Shown here in pieces: positions 44,924-53,635 of a stretch of DNA of 64,000 bases. The stretch covers positions 9,186,744 through 9,250,743 of the forward strand of contig NC_019892.1 in NCBI RefSeq assembly GCF_000242455.2. Reading direction: 5' to 3'. Position 1 is the first letter of the stretch. The number at the start of each line of letters is the position of its first letter. The position numbers and the translations under genes are program-made. This stretch comes from Singulisphaera acidiphila DSM 18658 (GTDB lineage Bacteria; Planctomycetota; Planctomycetia; Isosphaerales; Isosphaeraceae). The notes under the pieces were generated by a model, which ran no database searches, was not told the DNA's origin, and worked only from the letters and a program-made list of their open reading frames with translations.

Positions 44924-45600
44924 ATCGCAAACGGGCTGGAACCCCGCAATTGATAAGGCCTCACCCCCGCGGCGTGGTTCGTCAGGTCATGAATTCGCCC
45001 GATCTCCGGTACGGCCTCGCGAATCACCGCTTCGACCCCATGCCTCAAGGTCACGTCGGCGAGTCCGCACCCCTGGCAGCCTCCCGACATCCGAAGGTAG
45101 ACGACGTTCTCGATCAGATCGACGAGCTCAACTCCGCCGCCATGCCCCGCCACGACGGGGTTGACCTGCTCCTCGAGCACGTCACGCACCCGCTGACGAA
45201 GTTGCTCGGTCGTGGGCATTGAGACAATCAGCGCAGGGGACAACGCGACTTGCCCCGACTCGAGGTGAGCGCGAAGAACCTTGGCCACCCCTTTCCCCAG
45301 GGTCTTCCAATCGACCGGGGCACGCGCGGAGGTGTCGCCAAAGGCACGGCGGACCAACCGCACGTAGGGACCAACCAACGGAAGGCCCGGGGCGCCCGAT
45401 CGCGTGACCACGAGCAAGTCATGCGCGATCAGCAGAGCAGACACCCCCTCGACCGCAAACAAGGCCTCGGCCAAAGGAGAGCCTTGCGCGGAGGGGCGAT
45501 CGGCCGCATACGCCCATTGAGCGGGTGCGACCGGTCGGCTGACGAGGAAGAGACAACGCGGACCGGTCAAGGGTTCTGCCGTGATCGCGATCTCAGACAT
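44914..45600 (-). CDS. NifU/Nfu-type Fe-S scaffold protein
   Basis: A 228-residue protein from ATG 45600. The N-terminal half resembles the Nfu N-domain (CLFLVSRPVAPAQWAYA, PLAEALFAVEGVSALLIAHD, DWKTLGKGVAKVLRAHLESG). The C-terminal half is a NifU C-domain with VRDVLEEQVNPVVAGHGGGV, ELVDLIENVVYLRMSGGCQG and the CxxC motif (GGCQGCGLADVTL) that holds a bridging Fe-S cluster. Nfu proteins deliver 4Fe-4S clusters to target enzymes. LeuCD-type dehydratases are typical clients, but none is encoded here. Single gene; its stop codon lies in the convergent terminator. Confidence 0.88.
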   Translation of the reverse strand: MSEIAITAEPLTGPRCLFLVSRPVAPAQWAYAADRPSAQGSPLAEALFAVEGVSALLIAHDLLVVTRSGAPGLPLVGPYVRLVRRAFGDTSARAPVDWKTLGKGVAKVLRAHLESGQVALSPALIVSMPTTEQLRQRVRDVLEEQVNPVVAGHGGGVELVDLIENVVYLRMSGGCQGCGLADVTLRHGVEAVIREAVPEIGRIHDLTNHAAGVRPYQLRGSSPFAIKK

Positions 45601-45678
45601 GACACCCACTCTCACTCAGCGTTTCGAGCTTGGCCTACGCATCGATTGTAACCCCACCGGCCCCCTGGCAAAGGAAAC

Positions 45679-47565
45679 TCATTCCTCCGCTTGCAAACAG
45701 AACGCCACGAATGCATCGCCCGCCTTCGTTCGCAGCTTGCCAGCGCCCCCGGCCGCGATGACGAGATACTGACGGCCGTTCACTTGATAGGTCGAAGGGG
45801 TCGCGTAGCCACCGGCCGGGAGCGGGTGCTCCCAAAGCAGTCGCCCGGTCTGCTTGTCAAAGGCGTGAATGCGTTCATCCTTCGTACCGGCAATGAACAC
45901 CAGACCACCCGCGGTCACGATCGAGCCACCGAAGGTCTCGGTGCCGGTGCGCGGGATTCCACGGGCGGTCAACTCGACGTGTTCGCCGAGCGGAACCTGC
46001 CAGGCGATTTCCCCCGTATTGAGGTTGATCGCATTCAAGACTCCCCAGGGAGGCTTGATCGCCGGATACCCCTCGTGGTCGAGGAAGGGAAGGTAGCCCG
46101 TGTGCTCGTAAGGTCCGTACCTCGGAGTATCGCCTGCCTTTGCTTCAACAAGTGCGATGATATTCGGAACATTATTCGAATTGACGTAGAGTAAGCCGGA
46201 CGTCGGGTCGAACGAGGCCCCGGACCAGTTCGCGCCGCCGTGAAAGCCGGGGATGACGACGGTTCCTTGAAGGCTGGGCGGGTTGAAGGCCGGCCCTCCT
46301 CGGATCGTCCGCAAGCGGGCAAGAACGGACGCGCGGTTGGCTTCGCCGATGTTGGTGACGTTGGACTCATCGAGAAACTGGGCGGAGAAGGAGGGCGGCT
46401 TGACCGGGATCGGCTGCGATGTCGCGGCCTGTTCGCCGGGGATGTCCGAAGCGGGGACAGGTTGTTCCTTGACGTCGAAGAGCGGCTTGCCGGTCTCGCG
46501 GTCAAACAAGAAGACATGGCCCGTCTTCGTCACCTGCGCCACGGCGTCGATCGATTTGCCGTCGTGCGTGACCGTGACCAGGTTGGGATAGACCGGCAAG
46601 TCGTGGTCCCAGAGGTCATGCCGCAAGGTCTGATAGTGCCAAACCCGCTTGCCCGTCGTCGCGTCGAGCGCCAGCGTGCAGTTCGCGAACAGATTGTCGC
46701 CGTGCCGGTCGCCGCCGTAAAAGTCGAAAGCCGCCGACCCGAGCCCAGCAAAGACGAGGCCGCGATCGAGGTCGATGCTGAAACCGCCCCAGGCGTTCGC
46801 CGCGCCTCGCCCCTTCCAGGAATCCCCTTTCCAGGTCTCGTGCCCGAACTCTCCCGGTTGGGGCACAGTGTGAAATCGCCAGACCTGCTCGCCGGTCCGG
46901 ACGTCGAATGCTCGGATGTCCCCCGGCGCGGCGATCCCAGGCCCTTCCCCACACGAGACCCCAACGATGATCGTATTCTTCCAGATCGCCGGGGCGGACG
47001 TCGGCCCATATCCGAGCTTGGCGACACTCGGGTCGAGTTCCTTGCGAAGGTTGCGGATCCCACCGTCGGCAAACGCCGGGTCGAGCTTGCCGGTCTTCGC
47101 ATCCAGCGAAAAGAGACGACCGTCCGCCGTACCGTGGATGATCCGCCGCGCGCCGTCCGGCTGGCCGTCGGACCAGTAAGCGCAGCCCCGGTTAACGCCG
47201 CCGGACGTCGGCGCATGCTCGAACGGATGATCCTTGAGGGGATCGAACTGCCAGAGTTCCTTGCCGGTCACGGCGTCGAGGGCCACGACACGGAGATATC
47301 CGGTCACGACGTACATCACCCCATCGATCACGATCGGCGTGCATTCGATCGTCTTACCAGGGCGACCTTCGAGCTCCCGTGTGTGGTACGTCCAGACCGG
47401 TTTCAGCCGTGTCACGTTTTCCCGGTTGATCTGATCCAGCTTGGAATACCGCATACTCCCCGGGTCGTTCCCCACCCGCGGCCAGTCGACTCCTTGCTGG
47501 GACTGCCCCACAGCGTGACTGGTAAGTCCCAGCAGACAAACAAAAACAATCACATGCAATCGCAT
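45679..47565 (-). CDS. PQQ-dependent dehydrogenase, secreted soluble form
   Basis: A 628-residue quinoprotein. A signal peptide (LHVIVFVCLLGLTSHAVG) precedes an eight-bladed propeller with the usual W-motif repeats: GVDWPRVGNDPGSMRYSKL, VTGYLRVVALDAVTGKELW, GDIRAFDVRTGEQVWRFHTV, TGHVFLFDRETGKPLFDVKE and DERIHAFDKQTGRLLWEHPL. HETWKGDSWKGRGAANAWGG is typical of the glucose-dehydrogenase-like branch. It lacks the five membrane helices of Gcd, so it is periplasmic and would pass electrons to an unknown acceptor. Substrate is likely an aldose or other alcohol. No cytochrome or PQQ-synthesis gene is adjacent. Confidence 0.92.
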   Translation of the reverse strand: MRLHVIVFVCLLGLTSHAVGQSQQGVDWPRVGNDPGSMRYSKLDQINRENVTRLKPVWTYHTRELEGRPGKTIECTPIVIDGVMYVVTGYLRVVALDAVTGKELWQFDPLKDHPFEHAPTSGGVNRGCAYWSDGQPDGARRIIHGTADGRLFSLDAKTGKLDPAFADGGIRNLRKELDPSVAKLGYGPTSAPAIWKNTIIVGVSCGEGPGIAAPGDIRAFDVRTGEQVWRFHTVPQPGEFGHETWKGDSWKGRGAANAWGGFSIDLDRGLVFAGLGSAAFDFYGGDRHGDNLFANCTLALDATTGKRVWHYQTLRHDLWDHDLPVYPNLVTVTHDGKSIDAVAQVTKTGHVFLFDRETGKPLFDVKEQPVPASDIPGEQAATSQPIPVKPPSFSAQFLDESNVTNIGEANRASVLARLRTIRGGPAFNPPSLQGTVVIPGFHGGANWSGASFDPTSGLLYVNSNNVPNIIALVEAKAGDTPRYGPYEHTGYLPFLDHEGYPAIKPPWGVLNAINLNTGEIAWQVPLGEHVELTARGIPRTGTETFGGSIVTAGGLVFIAGTKDERIHAFDKQTGRLLWEHPLPAGGYATPSTYQVNGRQYLVIAAGGAGKLRTKAGDAFVAFCLQAEE

Positions 47566-47886
47566 TCAAAATACCCCATATCAGGACAACGAGGAACAAA
47601 TTCCCAGTATACCCCCAAGGAACACAAGAAAGGAGGACCTGCCCCCACCCGATCCGAGGTCTCTATCTTCGCGCGGGAACGGAGAGAACAGCAGAGAGCA
47701 CATACGCTCACGGCTTCTCTTAAATAATTCTGAGAGAGTTTCGCAGGCGAGAACCTTGGCCAAAGATTCTCAGGAAGTGCTGGCCTATTGGCTATCCAAT
47801 CTGGTTTAATTGAGGGAGGCCCAAGGACACAAGTCGTTGCTGTCCGTGACCGACTCCCGAATTTGGAACCCATTCAGCGAAATCTG
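47566..47886. other. Divergent promoter region, no gene supported
   Basis: About 320 bases between the PQQ dehydrogenase (-) and the methyltransferase cluster (+). It presumably drives both; no defined motif was identified. Confidence 0.4.
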
Positions 47887-48873
47887 ATGGTCCCCCAAAC
47901 GATGTCGAGAGCCCAGCCTGGACCGTCGCCTATTGCGCCGACGGACGAGTCCGATTGCCCTCTCTGTCACGTCGGCATGCGAGTGAGATTCCGTGATATC
48001 GCGGTGGAAGAGACGGGGGAAACGTTCCGCATCGACGAGTGCCCCCAGTGTGGATTGGGACGGACGCGACCGATACCGACCGACTTAGCGCCCTACTACG
48101 ACGCCGCCTATTACGGCAAGCGCCACGGCCTGACGGGCAGGATCTGCAACCGTCGACGATTGGGGTTCGTCCGGCACTGGCTGGGACCGGGGATGGGGCG
48201 TTCGCTGCTGGATTTTGGCTGCGGCGAAGGCGATTTCCTCCGCGCGGCCCGCACCCAAGGCTGGACCGGTTGCGGCATCGAGCGAAGCTGGCCGACGGCC
48301 ATCTCGGGCGACCTGACCGTGGTGGCCAGTCTTGAAGAGCTGGGCGGACGGAAGCCGTTCGACTGCACCACGTTCTGGCATGTCCTGGAGCACCTCGACG
48401 ACCCAATCGGCACGCTCAAGGAACTCCGAGGCTACCTCGCCCCGGACGGCCTCGTGCTGGCGGCGGTCCCCAACTTCGGCTCCTGGCAGGCCCGCGCCAC
48501 GGGGGCGTCCTGGCTCCACCTGGATCTTCCCCGGCACCTCTTCCACTTCACGGCGGCATCGATCGCGAAGCTGTTCGAGGTGAGTGGATTCCGCGTCGAC
48601 GATATCTCCTTCGGCGAGTGGGAGTACGACGTGATCGGTTGGTCGCAGAGCTTGCTGAACCGCGGCTTCGGAGGTCGCAACGAGTTCTTCAAGACCGTGT
48701 CCGGACGGCCAAGTAGTGGGCCGCGACTCCGCAAGATGTTTCACGTTACCGCGGGCCTGGGGCTTTCTCTGTTGTCGGCCGTGCCCGCCTGGGGTGAGAG
48801 TCGGCTCGGCCGGGGTGGGACTCTCATCGCAGTCGCCCGGCCCGTCAAAACACGGGCGTCAGTCCATGCATAA
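47887..48873 (+). CDS. Class I SAM-dependent methyltransferase with N-terminal zinc ribbon
   Basis: A 328-residue enzyme. The N-terminus holds two Cys pairs (CPLCHVGMRV and ECPQCGLGRT), a zinc ribbon typical of Methyltransf_23-type sugar or lipid methyltransferases. The SAM motif is SLLDFGCGEGDFLRAART, followed by CTTFWHVLEHLDDPIGTLKE and APDGLVLAAVPNFGSWQA. Its stop overlaps the start of the glycosyltransferase gene by eight bases, so the two are coupled and the substrate is probably a sugar or polyprenyl-linked intermediate. ATG 47887 or 47902 could be the start; no clear ribosome site decides. Confidence 0.85.
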   Translation: MVPQTMSRAQPGPSPIAPTDESDCPLCHVGMRVRFRDIAVEETGETFRIDECPQCGLGRTRPIPTDLAPYYDAAYYGKRHGLTGRICNRRRLGFVRHWLGPGMGRSLLDFGCGEGDFLRAARTQGWTGCGIERSWPTAISGDLTVVASLEELGGRKPFDCTTFWHVLEHLDDPIGTLKELRGYLAPDGLVLAAVPNFGSWQARATGASWLHLDLPRHLFHFTAASIAKLFEVSGFRVDDISFGEWEYDVIGWSQSLLNRGFGGRNEFFKTVSGRPSSGPRLRKMFHVTAGLGLSLLSAVPAWGESRLGRGGTLIAVARPVKTRASVHA

Positions 48874-49675
48874 TCATAAGAAAATTGTTGTCGTGATGCC
48901 GGCTTATAACGCCGAAGCGACGCTGGTCCGAACCTACCAAGAGATCGACCGTGAATTGGTCGACGAGGTCATCCTGGTGGACGACCAGAGCCGCGACCAA
49001 ACGGTGAACATCGCGCGCGACTTGGGGCTACACGTTCTGGTCCACCCCAAGAACCGAGGCTATGGGGGAAACCAGAAAACCTGTTACGGCGAAGCGCTCC
49101 GGCTCGGGGCCGATATTGTGGTCATGGTTCACCCCGACTATCAGTACACCCCGCTGCTGATCCCTGCGATGGCCTCGATGATTTCTAACGGTGTCTACGA
49201 CTGCGTGATCGGAAGCCGGATTCTGGGTGGCCAAGCACGCTCGGGAGGTATGCCGCTTTACAAGTATTTCGCCAACCGCCTCCTCACCGTCATCCAGAAC
49301 CTCTTGATGGGATCGAAACTCTCCGAATTTCATACCGGATACCGGGCCTTCGCGCGGCAGGTCCTCGAGCAGCTTCCCCTCGAAGAGAACTCCGACGACT
49401 TCGTCTTCGATAACCAGATGCTGGCCCAGGTGATCGCCTCCGACTTTCGGATCGGCGAGATTTCCTGCCCAACACGGTACTTCGCCGAAGCCTCCTCGAT
49501 CAGCCTCCGGCGCTCCGTCACCTATGGATTCGGCGTGCTCGCAACCGCCTTGCGGTATCGCCTCCACCAGTGGGGCCTTCGTCACGACCGGCTCTTCGAT
49601 GCCAACGGCCGGCGGATCGCCCCGAACCGTGTCCCTAGCTCTAATGGCTCCGAAGACGTTCTCAAGTTGAATTGA
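48866..49675 (+). CDS. Glycosyltransferase family 2, dolichol-phosphate-sugar-synthase-like
   Basis: A 269-residue cytosolic enzyme from ATG 48866, inside the end of the methyltransferase gene. It has a GT-A fold: KIVVVMPAYNAEATLVRTYQ, VDEVILVDDQSRDQTVNIAR, HPKNRGYGGNQKTCYGEALR and a DxD-like VMVHPDYQY, with the acceptor region LSEFHTGYRAFARQVLEQLP. It resembles polyprenyl-phosphate mannose or glucose synthases, although the two C-terminal helices are missing. Such enzymes supply lipid-linked sugar to GT39 transferases, and one follows 100 bases downstream, so the three genes probably form a glycosylation cluster. Confidence 0.88.
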   Translation: MHNHKKIVVVMPAYNAEATLVRTYQEIDRELVDEVILVDDQSRDQTVNIARDLGLHVLVHPKNRGYGGNQKTCYGEALRLGADIVVMVHPDYQYTPLLIPAMASMISNGVYDCVIGSRILGGQARSGGMPLYKYFANRLLTVIQNLLMGSKLSEFHTGYRAFARQVLEQLPLEENSDDFVFDNQMLAQVIASDFRIGEISCPTRYFAEASSISLRRSVTYGFGVLATALRYRLHQWGLRHDRLFDANGRRIAPNRVPSSNGSEDVLKLN

Positions 49676-49775
49676 AACCATTACTACGTTAGGGGATCGT
49701 TGACCGTCTCGTATGACACGAAAATTTGCCTATTCGCCATTTTATTGAAATAAATTTCCCCGGATGTGAGGCGGC

Positions 49776-51281
49776 ATGTCGCGGATCGTGCTTCTCATTG
49801 TGATCGCGTTGTTTCTCAGTTTTCGGCTCCCTCCGATTCTCCACCAGGCAGGCGGGCCCGATGAAGAGTGGTACGCCATTCCAGGGCTGACGATTGCGCA
49901 TGAAGGAGTGCCACGGGTTCCCTACTCGCGTGCGACGGAGACCGGCAGCGTGTTCCTGGGCGCGGAGCGGCTCCTGTTCGCGATGCCACCGCTGTCGTTT
50001 TACGCGCAGGCCCCCTTCTTCCTCGTGTTGCCACCGACGTTCGCAACAGCGCGGCTTGCATCCCTGTTGGCCGCTTGCCTCGCGATTCTCTTGGTCTACG
50101 CAATCGGCCGAACGCTCTGGGACGACCCAGCCACTGCGTTGTGGGGAGCTGGGATCTACTCGGGGTGCCGGCTGCTCTATTTTCCGGCCATGCTTGCCCG
50201 TCCCGACATGCTCTGTGGCACCCTGGGACTGGCGGCCGTATGGGCAATCTGTCGCTGGAGCCGTGACCGTCAGCGACGATGGTTGGCGTTGGCCGGAGTG
50301 TTCCTGGGGCTGGCGGGATTGTCCCATCCCTTTGCGATTGTGTTCGCCTTGCAACTGGGGATCTGGACCGCGCTGGCACCTGGAACAGCGCAAGCGCGGC
50401 TGCTAAGGCCGGCCGGGATGGCGGCCGTGGCGCTCGCCACTTTTTCCGTCTGGCTGATCCTGATCGTGCGCGAGCCGGAACTGTTCCGGCAGCAATTCAT
50501 CGGCAACATCATCGGACCCGCCGGGCCGGGGCTGGTATCCCGTCTTTTGTTTCCGTGGCACGACCTTGCGGGGCATCTCCCGCTGGTCATCGAGCGTGCT
50601 GGGCCCCTTCAGGCGGCCTTTCTGGCGACATGCATGGGAGTCGTCACATGGCTGGCCTGGCGATGGCACGATCGAGTGCTGGGGCTGGTGTCGGCACTTG
50701 GATGGTCATCGATCTATCTTTTGATCGCGTCGCAGGGGAGCCACCCCTTGCAAGGGTACTGGTGCTATCCGGTGGCATTCTTCGCGCTCGCGGCGGGTTG
50801 GTGCATCGTGCGATGCGTTTCCGAGTGCCGACGGCGGACTGGCGCGGCAATCGCTGTGCCCCTGGCCGGCTGCCTGCTGGCACTCGTCTTCCTGCCCGGC
50901 AGTGGTCTCCGAACCACCTGGGCCTGTGTTCGGAACTGGAACAAGATCGAATACAACCCACATCAGTTCACGCGATCGATCCTGGCCGACCTACCGGCCG
51001 ACGCCCAACTGACCGTGGGTGCGGAGTATGCCCTGGACGCGTACGGACTGAATCGGCGCGTGCTTCTTGGCATCAGGTATTACAACTATTTCGATGCCAC
51101 GAAATACGACTACGATTATGCAATTATGGGTCGAGCGGGCATGAAAGAGGGGCTCGACCGGGCCATGAACGCCCGGATCGTGCGCACGTTCGGCAACGAG
51201 GCCGACCCGTTTGCCTGCTATGCCGTGCTCCTGGTGCCGGACAAACAGGCTGGCAGAAACAACGCAAAGCCCACCCCTTGA
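49776..51281 (+). CDS. GT39-type membrane glycosyltransferase
   Basis: A 501-residue protein with about ten membrane segments. The first helix (IVLLIVIALFLSFRLPPIL) is followed by GGPDEEWYAIPGLTIAHEG, an acidic loop corresponding to the catalytic first external loop of ArnT/PMT enzymes. Later features include MPPLSFYAQAPFFLVLPPTF, YFPAMLARPDMLCGTLGLAA, SHPFAIVFALQLGIWTAL and a periplasmic tail (YYNYFDATKYDYDYAIMGRA). It would use a polyprenyl-linked sugar, likely supplied by the GT2 enzyme upstream. Acceptor unknown. The ATG at 49776 follows a short AT-rich gap. Confidence 0.8.
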   Translation: MSRIVLLIVIALFLSFRLPPILHQAGGPDEEWYAIPGLTIAHEGVPRVPYSRATETGSVFLGAERLLFAMPPLSFYAQAPFFLVLPPTFATARLASLLAACLAILLVYAIGRTLWDDPATALWGAGIYSGCRLLYFPAMLARPDMLCGTLGLAAVWAICRWSRDRQRRWLALAGVFLGLAGLSHPFAIVFALQLGIWTALAPGTAQARLLRPAGMAAVALATFSVWLILIVREPELFRQQFIGNIIGPAGPGLVSRLLFPWHDLAGHLPLVIERAGPLQAAFLATCMGVVTWLAWRWHDRVLGLVSALGWSSIYLLIASQGSHPLQGYWCYPVAFFALAAGWCIVRCVSECRRRTGAAIAVPLAGCLLALVFLPGSGLRTTWACVRNWNKIEYNPHQFTRSILADLPADAQLTVGAEYALDAYGLNRRVLLGIRYYNYFDATKYDYDYAIMGRAGMKEGLDRAMNARIVRTFGNEADPFACYAVLLVPDKQAGRNNAKPTP

Positions 51282-51333
51282 GCGAGGTTTCGCCTCCCAA
51301 CCAGGGGGTAAACATCAGCCCTGGAATTCTCCC

Positions 51334-51434
51334 CCCTGGGACCGCGGGCATCCCGCCCGCTCTTAATTCAAATTCATTATAATAAATCAATTCAATCAGA
51401 TCAAATTGCGGGCGGGTCGCCCACGGTCCCAGGG
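51334..51434. repeat. Long inverted repeat with AT-rich loop
   Basis: Arms 51334-51360 (CCCTGGGACCGCGGGCATCC...) and 51408-51434 are inverted copies differing at only three or four of 27 positions. The 47-base loop is very AT-rich. It lies between the 3' ends of the GT39 gene and leuA. The form (GC-rich arms with the GGGACCGCGGGC core) looks like a dispersed palindromic element; it could also stop transcription from both sides. Confidence 0.75.
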
Positions 51435-51560
51435 AGTATGGCAATCCCGGAAAGGAACCAAGGGAACCAGGAGGCGATACGATCACCACCTCCCGCCCCC
51501 TTTTTTTCTCTCCCCATTGAGGGAACACGAGTTTCCCTCTCACAGGCCGACGACCGAAAC

Positions 51561-53132
51561 TCAGGCCCCTGCCCCGGGACGGCCGATGACCTCGCGGGGG
51601 TTATCACGCTCGCGGCGGGTGGCGATGGCGTTGACGGCGTTCAGGTAGGCTTCGGCCGAAGCTTCGATGATGTCCGTCGAGGCCGCGCGGCCGCGGAACG
51701 TGCGGTCGTCACTCTCAACTTCGAGTTCCAGCGACACTTCGCCCTGAGCATCCTTGCCGCCGGTGACGCCCCTGACCCCGAATTCGCGGAGGTTGGCCGT
51801 GATCCCGGTCACCCGCTCGACGGCCTTGAAAATGGCGTCGACGGGGCCGTCGCCAATTGCAGCGTCCTGAACGAGTTGGCCGTCGGGCCGGCGGATGCAG
51901 ACGGTGGCCGTCGGAGTCACGCTGGTGCCGGCCGTGGTGTGCAGGCTGACCAGGGTCCAGTGTGCAGCGACGTCCTGGATGTGCTTCTCGATCAGGACGA
52001 CCAGGTCCTCGTCATACACTTCTTTCTTCTTATCAGCCAAGGTCTTGAAGTCGTCAAACAGGATTTCGAGTTGGGCATCGTTCAGGTGATAGCCCAACTC
52101 GGTCACCCGGTCGCGCAGCGCGTGGCGGCCCGAGTGCTTACCCAGCACGAGGTCGGTCTTGGGGACACCTACCTCTTCGGGACGCATAATCTCATAAGTC
52201 GACCGCTCCTTGAGCATGCCGTCCTGGTGGATTCCCGCCTCGTGGGCGAACGCGTTGCGGCCGACGATCGCCTTGTTGCGCTGGACGGTCAGGCCGGTGA
52301 TGGTCGAGACCATCCGGCTGACCGGGTAGAGCCGCTCGGTCTTGATGTTGGTAGTCAGGCCGTAGTAGTCAGCCCGCGTCTTCAACGCCATGACGATTTC
52401 CTCGAGCGCGGCGTTCCCGGCGCGTTCGCCGATCCCGTTGATCGTGCACTCGACCTGGCGGGCCCCCACCTCGCAGGCAGCCAAACTGTTGGCGACAGCC
52501 AAGCCGAGGTCATTATGGCAGTGAACGCTGATGACGGCTTGGCCGATGTTGGGGACGCGTTCGCGGAGGGCGGTGATGACGGCAGCGTACTGGGTGGGCG
52601 TGGCATATCCCACGGTGTCGGGGATGTTGACGGTGGTCGCGCCGGCGGCGATGGCGGCCTCAACCACCTCACAGAGGAAATCGACCTCGGTCCGCGCGGC
52701 GTCCTCGGGGCTGAACTCAATGTCGGCACAGTACCCCTTGGCACGGCGGACGCTGGCCACCGCCCGCTCGACGACCTGCTCACGGGTCATTTTGAGCTTA
52801 TGTTCGCGATGGATCGCCGAGGTCGCCAGGAAAACGTGGATCCGGGGACTCTGCGCGTACTGCAAGGCCTCCCAGGCGCGGTCGATATCCCGATCGTTGC
52901 ACCGGGCGAGCCCGCAGACGGTGGTGCCGGCCACCTCGGCCGCGATGGCGCGGACCGCCTCGAAGTCCCCCTGCGAGGCGATCGGGAACCCAGCCTCGAT
53001 GATGTCGACGCCGAGCGCAGCCAGGGCCCGGGCCACCTCCACCTTCTCAACAATGTTCATGCTTGCGCCGGGAGATTGCTCGCCGTCACGCAAAGTCGTG
53101 TCGAAGATCCGGATTCGATTCGCGTCAGCCAT
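51561..53132 (-). CDS. leuA: 2-isopropylmalate synthase
   Basis: A 523-residue enzyme catalysing acetyl-CoA plus 2-oxoisovalerate to 2-isopropylmalate, the first step of leucine synthesis, in the cytosol. RIFDTTLRDGEQSPGASMN carries the metal-binding Asp and catalytic Arg, SVHCHNDLGLAVANSLAA supplies the HxH zinc ligands, and NGIGERAGNAALEEIVMALK is conserved. A C-terminal LeuA-dimer domain (residues 390-510, TATVCIRRPDGQLVQDAAIG and VTGGKDAQGEVSLELEVESD) is the leucine allosteric site. The start is ATG 53132, with AGGAAGAG upstream. The 5' leader holds an attenuator, so both enzyme feedback and transcription respond to leucine. No other leu genes are adjacent. Confidence 0.97.
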   Translation of the reverse strand: MADANRIRIFDTTLRDGEQSPGASMNIVEKVEVARALAALGVDIIEAGFPIASQGDFEAVRAIAAEVAGTTVCGLARCNDRDIDRAWEALQYAQSPRIHVFLATSAIHREHKLKMTREQVVERAVASVRRAKGYCADIEFSPEDAARTEVDFLCEVVEAAIAAGATTVNIPDTVGYATPTQYAAVITALRERVPNIGQAVISVHCHNDLGLAVANSLAACEVGARQVECTINGIGERAGNAALEEIVMALKTRADYYGLTTNIKTERLYPVSRMVSTITGLTVQRNKAIVGRNAFAHEAGIHQDGMLKERSTYEIMRPEEVGVPKTDLVLGKHSGRHALRDRVTELGYHLNDAQLEILFDDFKTLADKKKEVYDEDLVVLIEKHIQDVAAHWTLVSLHTTAGTSVTPTATVCIRRPDGQLVQDAAIGDGPVDAIFKAVERVTGITANLREFGVRGVTGGKDAQGEVSLELEVESDDRTFRGRAASTDIIEASAEAYLNAVNAIATRRERDNPREVIGRPGAGA

Positions 53133-53215
53133 GGCTGAAACTCTTCCTGCTTGAAGGAGGTTGAAGAAACGGAGTTCGCAGGCAAAAGGACGCATCGACC
53201 GGGAGAAACGGAGAA

Positions 53216-53254
53216 AGCCCCGAGACTCGCCGGCCATGGGCGGGTCTCAGGGCT
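53216..53254 (-). terminator. Attenuator terminator hairpin upstream of leuA
   Basis: On the leuA strand AGCCCTGAGACCCGCC pairs with GGCGAGTCTCGGGGCT across a 7-base loop: 16 positions with one mismatch and one wobble. It is followed by TTCTCCGTTTCTCC. The hairpin lies 84 bases before the leuA ATG. Its 5' arm can alternatively pair with the antiterminator segment 53289-53297. Confidence 0.75.
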
Positions 53255-53288
53255 TCGTAGGTCACGCGAGAGGCGTTGCGGCGACGAA

Positions 53289-53297
53289 CCCTAAGAC
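53289..53297 (-). promoter_or_regulatory. Antiterminator segment of the leuA attenuator
   Basis: GTCTTAGGG on the leuA strand overlaps the leader-peptide stop codon (TCT TAG). It can pair along all nine bases (one G-U) with CCCTGAGAC at 53244-53252, the 5' arm of the terminator. With one bulged base the pairing extends four more bases (TTCG with CGAA). A ribosome stalled upstream would leave it free; one at the stop codon would cover it. Confidence 0.75.
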
Positions 53298-53362
53298 TCC
53301 ACCCGGCCAAGTCGAAGGCCAAGAATTCGTTGAAGTCGTAGAATTGCCGTCAAGGATCGCAT
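53291..53362 (-). CDS. leuL: leuA leader peptide
   Basis: A 23-codon frame on the leuA strand: MRSLTAILRLQRILGLRLG followed by RVES and TAG. Six of the 23 residues are leucine, encoded by TTG, CTA and four CTT, codons that are rare in this GC-rich sequence; there are also two isoleucines. GGAG lies about ten bases before the ATG. Slow decoding of these codons when Leu-tRNA is scarce would stall the ribosome ahead of the antiterminator. The symbol leuL is used by analogy with enteric leader peptides. Confidence 0.75.
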   Translation of the reverse strand: MRSLTAILRLQRILGLRLGRVES

Positions 53363-53635
53363 CCAGGGAGGCTCCGGGCGCATCCGCCTATCGTCCATCT
53401 GTCCCAATCATATCGCCGGAGCCGGAGCAAGGTCAATGGCCGCTTCGACCAGAACGGAAAGTTTGCCGATCGCCTTGACCACAATCCAAAGGAACTTGAA
53501 CCCACAGCTCACGGTGCTTTCTCCAACCAAGCGCCCCTGATCGGGTGCAACCGCCACTGGCTTGAGTCCAATCAACGACAACTGTCTAATGAATAAAGAG
53601 ACAGTTGTCGGAGAAACGATCGAGGAGAATTTGAG

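Noticed and set aside
46240..47727. 495-residue plus-strand frame opposite the PQQ dehydrogenase
   Set aside because: Arg/Val/Asp-rich antisense composition with no motif; the opposite strand encodes a complete quinoprotein.
51438..53138. 566-residue open frame on the plus strand opposite leuA
   Set aside because: It is the mirror of the leuA coding strand in GC-rich DNA. It lacks a domain and a ribosome site, while leuA motifs are unmistakable.
53125..53322. 65-residue frame between the leuA leader and leuA
   Set aside because: It overlaps the terminator hairpin and leuA start, and has no ribosome site or leucine bias. The 23-codon frame explains the region better.
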